Position numbers and translations under genes: made by a program | The notes under the pieces: generated by a model | Told to the model about the DNA's origin: nothing | The model's input: the letters and a program-made list of their open reading frames with translations, nothing else | The model's database searches: none | DNA from: Gnetum montanum | Lineage: Eukaryota > Streptophyta > Gnetopsida > Gnetales > Gnetaceae | Length of the DNA stretch: 64,000 bases | NCBI GenBank assembly: GCA_015680685.1 | Contig: MNCI01027315.1 | Span: 417,966-481,965 of the forward strand | Reading direction: 5' to 3' | Part shown: piece after piece, positions 54,947 through 64,000 of the stretch | Layout: each line of letters opens with the position of its first letter | How positions within the stretch are numbered: position 1 is the stretch's first letter

Positions 54947-57450
54947 TTTATATCCAATGATTAGGAACAGTCATTTTCTATAGCACCTCTCTCATGTAGC
55001 TTCAATTGACTATATCATATACTTTTTAAATATCAAGCTTTAACACAATCCTGGGCTATTTTTACAAAAAAGTTAAATAAATAATCTCTTGCACTAGAAG
55101 CATTTGACCTAAGATTTGTCTCCCTTCTACAAAACTAACTTATTCTTTAGTAATGAAAGGAGGTGTCATCTTTTGTAATTGAAGCATTATAAGTTTTGAA
55201 CAAATTTCATAGAAAGAAGTACACAAGTTAATAGGCTGATAATCTTTATGATCAATATCATCCATTTTTTTTATAGTAGAATCATCCAGGTACATTCCAT
55301 TTTGATTTCATCCTAGTTCTTCAAAATTCAAATAAAACATTATAAATATCCTTTTGAATAATCTTTCAAAAATGTTTATAAAAACCAAATGAAAAACCAT
55401 CCATAACTAGAGCTTTTTATAAATCAATGAAGAAAACCATTGTTTGAATTTCCTTTATAGTAGGAGATTAGTTGAACAATAGGATATCCTCATGTGATAA
55501 ATAATGATCAATGCTTGGTATAATTTTCTCCATAGCTTGCTTATGTGAAATGTGAGTTATGTTAAAAAAGTTTTATAAAATTGAATAGTAATTAGTATAA
55601 TACGAGTCACTTCATGTACTAAGTCTTCATTCTTGTTTCATAAGGCTGATATGCAATTCCTCTTATGTTGTAGTGAAGCATGCATATGAGAAAATATGGA
55701 ACAAAATAGTTTATTTGAGATCTTTGCCAATGATTTATCTTTCTTGATGTTGAATGTCATAACATTCTTGAAGATAGTTCATCTCTATTTTTGATCACTT
55801 GATGTCCAACCTTCCTCATGCAAATGTATTTGGGCTTCTTGAATATTTTACAAACACTCATGTTTCATTTTCTTTCAATTTCAAGGATTAAGTTACTTCT
55901 AAGTAAGGATCTCTTGTCTCAAAATTTGGAATTTTTGCAAAACCCTACATTGAGAAGTACCTTGTACAGTAAATTATCATTATTGTTTTGCAATCTTATG
56001 CATATTTCAAAAGTAATTATAGTTTTCTTCTATTTAAAAATAGGATTTAGTTATTGTAATTATTTTATCCAAAAAGTAGAGGCCAATGATTAGAAGAGGT
56101 CCTAGTTAGTCTTTCAAGTTTTGCACATGAAAATAAATTAACCCAACTATCATCATAATGTGATCTACCTTACTATTAATATAATCTTTGTCTTGCCTCA
56201 TGTTTATTCAAGTATACTCATCTTGAAACTCTAGAAGATCCATAAAACCTAAGCTATAAATTACTATTACAAAAATCTCATTACCTACATTCTAAATTCT
56301 TTCATAGTCAGTTTTCTTTAAAGGATGTAAAATGATATTAAAATCTCCTAAAACACATAATAGTTTATTTATAAAAGCATAAATATTAGAAAAATTCTAC
56401 CAAAATGCTTTCTTTCCTTGTAGCCTCACTAAACCATAAACATTAACAACATCTATTTCTCATTTATCTCAATAGCTATCATAGTAGCATTTTAAAAAAG
56501 TAGATGTTCCTTAAAATATCTATGCTAAACTATTCAAATTTTGCTAGATCAACCCTATATTGCATAGAAAACATATCTCACGTTACCAAAAATTTTTCTC
56601 CACAAAAAATACTTCATTCTTCATTGTTTTTCTTGAATGCACATTTTATTAGAAATTTCAAAACAACACCAATGTTAAATGATTTCCTAAACTAAGGGAT
56701 TGTTGTAACCCTCACATTCTAGCAAATGATCTTCATTTGGGCATGGAGGCTGAGGATCATCTATTCCATTATCCAATAGATTAAAACACATAATAGTATG
56801 TTGAAGTTACTCATAATTAATTCTTAGTCATGTCTTTTGGTTAATATTTGTTAGTTGTGGCTTGTCGAATGGGATTGGTAGCAATAGTATAAGTGTTGCC
56901 TCTATTGCTAAAAAGGATCATTACCTAGAGCCACAGTACTCATCTCACTAAGTGGAGTCCCAAGAGGGTGGGTAGATGAGTGAAAGCCTAACCTCTTCGA
57001 GCGCTTGTGCCTTTGCTATTAAAACTAGAAAATCATCCTAATCTTTCTCTAGTTCAAACTAGGTTTGAATGTTCCAAACTATAGTTGGATCTATTGTAGA
57101 ATACTAAGATCTGAGAATCCATCTATTAACTTCCCTTTTTTTAGGTTGAAAGTGCAAGACATAAGGATCGTACCAATTTAGTTTGAGATCCATCATTTCT
57201 TTGACATTTATATAAATATGTATTTTAAGATTTGTAGCATATGGATCAAATTTTCACCACACAAGAAATCCTTTTAGCCACATTGCAATATTGAGAAACT
57301 TGATGTATCATAATTAAAATCCTCTTTTGTTATAGCGAAATAACAATATCCTCATCTTGAAAAATATTTCTTATTCTACACATTGCATCCTGAAGCCTAA
57401 TGATGAAAAAGCCAATTATCATCAAGGTACTTGTCTGCCTCCATAAAAAA
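54947..57450 (-). pseudogene. L1-type LINE, 3'-truncated, ORF1 remnant, endonuclease and RT start
   Basis: Minus strand. ORF1-like sequence lies near 57150-57400. The endonuclease contains LCVLGDFNIILHPLKKTDYERI (about 56290-56370) with VNVYG upstream. The linker and RT lie at 55040-55520: SHEDILLFN, then PTIKEIQTMVFFID and MDGFSFGFYKHF, DHKDYQPINLCTSFYEI, VSFVEGRQILGQMLLVQE, and at 54947-55050 KLDI.KVYDIVN.SYMREVL, VPNHWI. These are classic plant L1 blocks. It ends where the copia-type LTR starts; the RT continuation, starting about 100 bp earlier, is seen left of that element. Many stops. Confidence 0.7.
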
Positions 57451-57702
57451 TGAGTTGCCTTCTTTCTTGGTTTGACATTGAAAAATCTATAAATGATCAG
57501 ACAACTTTCAAATAGCTAATGAGTATCCCTAGATATGTAAAATATTCTTCATCTTGATAACTATAAATACATAATCCATCCATTCAACTAGAGAATTATG
57601 AATGTATACATGTTGTTGTTCATTTACATTACTATCTACTTCAAAAATACTTACATCAAGAGTTACAAATGTAGTACATTTAGATATATTATGCTATTAG
57701 AT

Positions 57703-57916
57703 CCCCTTGCTACAACCTCACCAATGCATCAAACCCTTACTACAATCTTTGTTGAAATCCTCATTGATACATCAACTCGATGCTACAATTTTCATTGAAA
57801 TCCTCACTAGTGCATCAAAATTTTATTATAGTCTTTACCAAAACCCTCATTGATGCATCAATCCCTCATCAACACATCAAATGCTTATTGCAATATTCAT
57901 TGAAATCCTCAAAATT
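57703..57916. repeat. Minisatellite, unit about 46 bp
   Basis: Four to five imperfect units of TTACTACAATCTTTGTTGAA, then ATCCTCATTGATGCATCAA-like text, with one short partial unit (CATCAACACATCAAATGC). Confidence 0.65.
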
Positions 57917-57929
57917 AAAAGTTGTTGAT

Positions 57930-58800
57930 AGGTGGTATTGTGTATAAACAACTTAAACCTAAATATCTTGCCTTCAAATATTTTGCTAAAAATAATATTT
58001 CAAGAATGGAATGCTAGGTATGCGGAGGATAAGGTCATCTTAATTTCAAATGTCCTCAAGCTACTCAATTGTAGGAAATTTGATATCATAAAGAATTCAA
58101 GAAAAAAAATTCTTTCTTCTTTGGTGGAATGATGACAATAACGAAGAAGAAGTAAGTGACAATGATGTATCTAAAGAATAACACTTACTTTGCATGGCCA
58201 TAGCCCATTAAATCCCAGAGAATGAGATGATGAAAATGATGGGACTTTACAAGAAAGTATGATTACTTATGTGATGAATTTATTTACTTAAATAAATTAT
58301 GTGATAAAATGAAGAAATTACTACATCATAGAGAATTAGCTTTTGAAGAACTTTAACTTAAGCATAATACTTTGGAAAAAGAAAACTCAAACCATATGGT
58401 TAAGCTTGAAAAACTAACAACTTTGATTAAGTAGCTCAACAAAGAACTTTTAATAAAAGATTCACAAAAGGAAAGGAGATTAGATCAAATGCCATAGGTA
58501 AATCGAGGTGTGGTAGGCTAAGGATTATGCTTTGACAATGAAGAGATCTTGATCATAAAAGAGAACTTGAAAATGATTTCTCACATTTTACCTTTACTCC
58601 AAGCATCTCACCTAAATGGAGATATGAACATAGACTTCAACATTTTACAAGAATGAAAAATGCTATATGCTTTTATTATGGTATATTTGGACATATTTAA
58701 TATAGTTGGCATTGAAGATTGAAATATTACTTTAGTACCTCTAACTTGATTTAAAAGAACCTAAGGTTGAGTAGAGAAAATGTGTAGGTCAAGAATGTAT
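57930..58800 (+). pseudogene. Copia-type gag C-terminal remnant
   Basis: 58250-58480 encodes a Lys/Leu/Glu-rich coiled-coil-like stretch (YLNKLCDKMKKLLHHRELAF, EKENSNHMVKLEKLTTLIK). A zinc-knuckle remnant follows at about 58655-58700 (CFYYGIFGHI..S.H, where a Cys has become Tyr). This layout fits the gag of SIRE/Maximus-like copia elements. No pol follows. Confidence 0.4.
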
Positions 58801-58944
58801 GAAAACCAAAATTCAAATCCCAAGAAAAAGGAATGTTTGCTTAGGTGGCTCTTGTAGCTCTAAAACAACACATGTGATATATTGATCATAGATGCTTACA
58901 TCACATGATTGGTAACCAATCTTAATTCATATAATTCCTTGATT

Positions 58945-59100
58945 AATGAGATGTTAGCCTAGTAGTAAGAATCTTGATTTGAAAGCTCTTAGTTATGGCT
59001 TTGATTCTACTAGGAAATTCTAAGTTATAAAGTTTTAATTAAACTATATTTCTTGGGGATGTACCTATATAATTATTTAAAGAGAATTATTCAATTTCTT
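58945..59100 (+). repeat. tRNA-derived SINE, family 1, copy
   Basis: GAGATGTTAGCCTAGTAGTAA holds a perfect A-box match (TAGCCTAGTAG), with B-box-like GGCTTTGATTC 38 bases later. The family tail TTATAAAGTTTTAATTAAACTATAT follows. Confidence 0.65.
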
Positions 59101-59519
59101 TCTCAACAATCGTATAAATGATATGGGTCCCATCATTTTTGGACTAATGGAATTTATCATACATAATGCAATGCAATCGAGTTGTAAGCTTAAAAGGTGA
59201 CGTTGAGTGGATTACCAAGAATACTCATGTATATCATTACATTCAATAAACATAAAATAGATTATAATACATATGATAAAGGGAAAATCCTATGTTGCCA
59301 CGATATGGAGTAGAGAGAATATTTATGGTTTTATGTCTTGTAATTTTTATGGATTTCATGATTATAAGAAACAAATGAACAAACATAAACACACATTCAT
59401 TGCAATCCCTCTTAGCAATAGGTGCAATGCTTGTGTTGCAATTCCTATTAGGGACAAGTACAACACTACACATGAAAAGCAATTAGAAGCATTAACATAT
59501 AACTACTAATCTCTTAAAT
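59101..59519. other. Unassigned spacer
   Basis: A plus-strand frame of 78 codons at 59273-59509 has no recognisable domain; nothing else is supported. Confidence 0.45.
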
Positions 59520-60100
59520 TCTACATTACTAGTCTCAGGTACTTCTTATATTCCTCTTCATCCTTAGAGTAGATCAAGATGTCCTCAATGAAGAAAATGA
59601 TGAATTAATATAAATAAGGATATAACACACTATTCATCAAGTGCATGAAAACTATTGATGCATTAGTGAGTCCAAAGGGTATGACTGATAACTTATAACA
59701 TCCATATCTTATCTTGAAAGCTATTTTAGGCATATCCTCCTCTTACATTTGAACTTGATGATACTTAGACTTCAAATCAATCTTAGAGAACACCTTAACT
59801 TCCCTTAGCTAATCAAATAGGTCATCAATCCTAAGTAAAGGGTATTGATTTCTGACTTTCACCCAATTCGTTTGTCTATAATCTATACACAATCTTAAAC
59901 TATCATCCTTCTTCTTCACAAAGAGCATTGGTGCATACCAAGGTAAAACACCTAGTCAAATCACACCTTTATCCAATATCTCCTTTATCTACATCTTAAG
60001 GTCTATAATCTCTATTGAAGATATCTTGTGAGGTACCTTGAATATTCATTGAGTTNGCTCTATTGAAGATATCTTGTGAGGTACCTTGAATATTCATTGA
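59520..60100 (-). pseudogene. Ty3/gypsy reverse transcriptase fragment (minus strand)
   Basis: The minus strand reads [20 protein letters not shown], then [51 protein letters not shown], and FIEDILIYSKDEEEYKKYL at about 59560. The catalytic pair reads ED where gypsy RTs have DD. It stops at about 59520 with RNase H and integrase missing. A 46-bp duplication around an N at 60056 lies in the lead sequence. Confidence 0.75.
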
Positions 60101-60700
60101 GTTTTAGGCTTGAGTATAATCTCAAATTCAATCTCTCTATGAGAAGGTACTTTAGGAAGTTTCTTCTCAAATAAATCTAGGAACTCTTGGATCATTGGGA
60201 TTTGATCTATGTTCTACTTAGGCTCTTCATGCATAGAGATCATGAAATACCTATGACCTTTCTTAAGCGACTATTGAAACTTCTTAGTTGTTACCAAGTT
60301 AAGCTTAATTTTTCTTTTACTTATATGAATTATAACTTCCTTTTCACTTGTGAAAATAAGCGTGAGAGTCTTACTTTTACAATCCAAATGTCCATCATAC
60401 TTAGCTAACTAGTTCATTCCAAGAATTACATCCTACTCTCCAAATCTCATTACCATAAAATCAATGTGCCACTTGCTACCTTGTATGATCATCTCGATAG
60501 AAGGACACATGTCAAAAATTATAATACTAGGAGAATGTATTATTTGAACTATCAAAAAAGAAGTCATGGTTAAATGCTCAAGTTGCAAGCAAATCTAGGT
60601 TTCATAAAAGAATGACTGGCACTAAGGTCAACAAGATCAAGATAGAAGATCCACCAATATTACCTATAGTGTCCATGATAGTGTTGGGTTACTCATCCAA
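60101..60700 (-). pseudogene. Gypsy retropepsin and PR-RT linker (minus strand)
   Basis: The linker (60100-60230) reads MIQEFLDLFEKKLPKVPSHR, then EIEFEIILKP, the usual F.D.FPE.LPGLPP.R.VEF.I block before gypsy RT. Upstream, LVDLSASHSF at about 60640 corresponds to the (V)LIDSGATHSF active site, with the catalytic Asp-Ser-Gly altered. Decayed. Confidence 0.6.
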
Positions 60701-61690
60701 TGGTTGATTTATTAACGAATAAGCTCTTTCCTTGCACTTTAAATCCTTATTATAAACTATCATATGTTTCTTAGGCTTGGTTGATTCATTAGTAATGTTC
60801 TCAGCTACTCTATTGGGATACTTCCACTATCTATGTTTGGACCTACTATAAGTATGATAATTGAGGCACTTACTCTTGAAATGTTTACTTTGACCACAAA
60901 CATGATACTTGGGAGGATTAAGAGGTTTGCTACTACCTCCAAAAATCCTAGTCTATGTAGAACTATTGGATTTGATCATAGATTAGGATCTTTTCTTAAG
61001 TTGAACTAGTCTCTGTTTCTTGCTTGAACCTATGTCTTGTACTCAATTGAAGTAGGAGATACTAAGCCTACATTGATGGGGTCAATTATTCCACCAAAGA
61101 AATGATTGGATATCTCTTTCTCATCATCCTATAGGTGAGGATCAAACCACACCAATTGGAGGAAATTTGCATCATACTCAAACATAGTAAGATCATCTTG
61201 CTTTATGTTGGATAACTCATTGGCCTTAACCCTTCTAAACTCCTTGGATACATATCTCTCTTTGAAGGCTTTAACAAAGTCAATTCATTCCATCTATTTA
61301 TGCACCTACCCTCTAGAATCCTAGTTATTTTTCACTAACAATTGGCTACACCCTTAAGTTGATGAGTAGTCAAATGAGTTTGTTACACTAAAGCATAATC
61401 CATGAGCTAGAAAGCTTCTTCCACCTCATGTAGTTAGTTCAAAGCTACTATAGGATCTTCAACACCATTAAAATATGGAGGTTTCAACCTCCTAAACAAC
61501 TTCATGAGAGCTTGCTCAATGGACCTTCTACCACAAATGTTTGAGTTGTTAAGTTGATGTTCATTATTTCCAACATTAGATTGATTCTGAATCATTAAAT
61601 AAGTGAAAATTTCCTATATCAAATAATTTTGAGAGACTTTTCCACTAGGTTAATTAGAGTTTACCCTATTCAACCTTTTAAAGATTCTTC
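60701..61690 (-). pseudogene. Gypsy gag remnant (minus strand)
   Basis: LKPPYFNGVEDPIVALN at about 61480 and THLTTHQLKGVANC at about 61350 are gypsy gag core blocks. A zinc-knuckle remnant, YHVCGQSKHFKSKC, lies at about 60895, its first Cys replaced by Tyr. Confidence 0.6.
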
Positions 61691-61739
61691 TTGGTAGCAT
61701 CCTATAACACAAATTCAAAAATACTTATCTAAACTTCAA

Positions 61740-61752
61740 CTCTAATACCAAC
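61740..61752 (-). promoter_or_regulatory. Primer-binding site, tRNA-iMet type
   Basis: The minus strand reads TTGGTATTAGAG between the LTR side (61753 on) and gag, close to TGGTATCAGAGC. Confidence 0.6.
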
Positions 61753-62090
61753 TTTTAACACCCCATTAACTAGGTTTAAGCTAAAAGGACATTACTTAAA
61801 TAAGAACTAAAATATGCAAAAACCAAAATTACTACTTAAGAAAAACTAAATGGATGCCAAATAAATTAAAATTGGTAAAGTACTAGGCATCCATAAAACA
61901 AATGCATAAGGGAAAAATGCACAATAAAAAGATAGAAACATTGTGAAAATAATGACAATAGCCTCACGTGTTCTAAATTTAACTTGTTTACTAATAAAAG
62001 TAGGAAAAACCTTATTATCCAAGCCAAATATTATAAGAATAGGTATTCACTTTCAAGAATTGATGAAATTTTGATAAAAGTATTAGGTTG
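61753..62090 (-). mobile_element. Probable LTR of the minus-strand gypsy element
   Basis: By position it must be LTR or its remnant: its minus-strand end (TTAATGGGGTGTTAAAAG) adjoins the primer site. The outer edge is not defined, and RT of another element begins at about 62095. Confidence 0.4.
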
Positions 62091-62094
62091 TCAA

Positions 62095-62720
62095 CTATAC
62101 TTTTTTTAAGGTGGATTTTCAAGTTATAATGAAATAATAGTATACAAGCATGATAGATAAAAAATGTCATTCATCACAAAATGGAGAACATTTGGATACA
62201 AAAGAATGCCCTTTGGCTTATCAAATGCAAGTGATACCTTTCAATGAGATATGGATACTACATTTAATGAGCTCATTGGAAAAATGTCAACATGTATTTA
62301 GATGATATTACAGTTTATTCAAAGGATAAGTTGGATCATATATTTCATTTGCATCAAATATTTAGCAAATGTAAAAAATTTTGAATTTTCTTAAATCCCA
62401 AAAAAATTGATTTTGGGAGTAAAATCAGGTAACTTACTCAGGCATGTAATTTCTCACAACGGAATAGCTATTGACTAAGCTAGAATAGAAGCTATTCAAG
62501 GTGTATAGCATCCTATGAATAAGAAAACATCAAGGTCTTTCTTTGGGAAAGGAAATCTTGCTAAAAAATTCATGTATGGATTTATAGAAAGAACAAAGCC
62601 TCTTTCACAAATGTTAAAAAGGGATGTGGAAGTACAAAATATCAAAGAAGCACTTAAGGATTTAAACCAAATCAAGAGATCCATTTTAGAAGCCCCATCT
62701 TAGTGAAACCAAAGTTGAAA
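62095..62720 (+). pseudogene. Ty3/gypsy reverse transcriptase (plus strand), 5'-truncated
   Basis: DFSSYNEIIVYKHDR, SFITKWRTFGYKRMPFGLSN, then, after a frameshift, MYLDDITVYSKDKLDHIFHL with catalytic YLDD at about 62300. FLNPKKIDFGSK and VISHNGIAID (about 62450) follow, then the thumb/connection ending at 62700. The finger region is missing. Stops and at least one frameshift. Confidence 0.75.
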
Positions 62721-63020
62721 GAAGATTTCTGGTTATATGTCTTTTCTTCAACAAATTCACTAGCTACAGTATTGACACAAAAATATTGAATAGAAGAAAA
62801 GCCAATTGAATTTTTTCGTTTCCTATTAAAAGAAGATAGAAGAAATTACTCTAAGCTTGAAAAACAAGCATTTGTTGTAATTAAATCCTTGGGACATGTT
62901 AAGTATTATTTACGAAACACTTTGATTCATGTTATGACTGTAGAGCTAGCTGTAAGATAATTTCTGTCACAAAATGAAATTTGACTTAAAAGAGCTTATT
63001 GGATAATCAAACTTCAACAA
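62721..63020 (+). pseudogene. Gypsy RNase H (plus strand)
   Basis: FWLYVFSSTNSLATVL, IEFFRFLLKEDRRNYSKLEK and QAFVVIKSLGHVKYYL follow the RT in one broken frame. This matches the Y..LEK..LA.V.A...L..Y pattern of gypsy RNase H. Confidence 0.65.
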
Positions 63021-64000
63021 TTTATGTTTACTCTAGAAAGATTCCAACCATTTAAGAATATGAGATTAGTTAGAATGATGGTAAGAGATTCTAGACAAGA
63101 AGTATTAGTTTCTCCTGATATTACAAATTGGTACAATGTCATAGTAAAGTTTCTTATTTTCCAAGAAATTCCCAAGAATCTATTGAAAAGTAAAGAAAGA
63201 GCTTTCATAAATAAGACCAAGAAGTACATTTACATTCAAGGAATTCTATATAGAAGAGATTTTAGAGGCATCTTGCTAGAATGTGCATCTAACCAAAAAA
63301 TTGAAGAAATACTGAAGCAATTTCATAATAGTTTGTGCTTATATTATGAGTCTCTTAGAACCAAAATGCAACATATATTGAGATAAGGTCTCCATTGGGC
63401 CACTATGTACAAAGATCTATGAGAAAAAATTTTAACTTGCCATAATTATCAAACTCATGAGCCAAAGCTAAAAAGGGCTAATGCTCCATAAAAAATAGTA
63501 ATAATAAATAGGTTTCATCAAAGGTGGAGATTGGATTTTATAGGAGCTATTACTCCATCTAAAGTAGGACATATATTTATTTTAATAGCTATTGATTATT
63601 TTACCAAGTAGCTAGAAGCTAAAGCATTAATAAGAAGTACATCCTATAACGTGATTAAGTTTCTTAAGTAGTATGTCATAAGTTAGTTTGGGATGCCAGA
63701 ATCTTTGGTTATTGACAATGGCATAACTTTTCAATTAGCTTAGTTTGTAAGATGAGATTAAGATAAAAAAATCTTGATCTATTCATGCTCTAATTATTAC
63801 CCACAAGGAAATGACCTAGCAAAGTTCAGAAATAAGAAGTTGACTGCTTATATTAAGCCTTCCATGGATAATTATCTAGGAAAATGACATGAGCTTTTTC
63901 AAGGAGCTCTTTGAATTGATAGGATTAGAATTAAAAAATCTATAAGAACTACATCATTTAGTTTGGTTTACGAAATTAATGCTAGCATGACTAACACAAT
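63021..64000 (+). pseudogene. Gypsy integrase (plus strand), running off the window
   Basis: N-terminal zinc region KKYIYIQGILYRRDFRGILL, HNSLCLYYES, TCHNYQTH; core WRLDFIGAITPSKVGH (63520-63570), GMPESLVIDNGITF (63690-63735) and YYPQGNDLAKFRNKKL (63795-63845). The third catalytic residue, Glu after Ala in the family, is Lys here. Stops are frequent. The C-terminus lies beyond 64000. Confidence 0.7.

Noticed and set aside
57703-57916. CRISPR-like array
   Set aside because: Units are imperfect tandem repeats without unique spacers, in a plant genome: a minisatellite.
58945-59035. tRNA gene suggested by A and B boxes
   Set aside because: No cloverleaf can be drawn and the unit recurs with a conserved non-tRNA tail, so it is a SINE.

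Overview
This is plant nuclear DNA: AT-rich, almost gene-free, and built from old, nested retrotransposons, tRNA-derived SINEs and one integrated plant pararetrovirus. The only host gene recognised is a broken, intron-containing copy of ERG, the Era-like mitochondrial GTPase. Long spacers, heavy decay, Athila-like Ty3/gypsy elements and a caulimovirid insertion point to a large-genome seed plant, possibly a gymnosperm; that assignment is inference. Single N characters at 23592, 39994 and 60056 mark assembly joins.

Layout. 1-13034: minus-strand Athila-like elements (three LTRs with tRNA-Asp-type primer sites at 1882, 7352 and 10406, gag remnants, pol deleted), then two plus-strand LTRs. 13035-16237: SINEs, a G-rich inverted-repeat hairpin and an interrupted dispersed repeat. 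16238-25973: a structurally complete but decayed Athila-like element with 814-bp LTRs, gag, protease, RT, RNase H and integrase. 25974-27060: nested SINEs with visible target duplications. 27061-33327: the ERG pseudogene, with a GC-rich foreign-looking island inside. 33328-37900: SINE pieces and degenerate repeats.

37900-57450 is one nested stack. A LINE (minus strand) carries a copia-type element (LTRs 38046-42361 and 54488-54946). Its left LTR is split by a second non-autonomous element (38272-42146) with an exact CATTA target duplication. Its interior holds an endogenous caulimovirid (44622-53935). The viral DNA is longer than one genome: a 1.2-kb segment recurs 7,142 bases apart, which gives the circular genome length directly, and a 976-bp inverted piece follows. 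In viral order it encodes movement protein, coat/zinc finger, protease, RT and RNase H in a single reading frame broken only by stop codons and one 1-base deletion, then an unrecognised third ORF, then an intergenic region with TATA box, repeats and a tRNA-Met primer site.

57450-64000: a minisatellite, a copia gag remnant, a SINE, and two back-to-back decayed gypsy elements, the last running off the right edge. No intact cellular gene, rRNA, CRISPR array or bacterial-type operon is seen.
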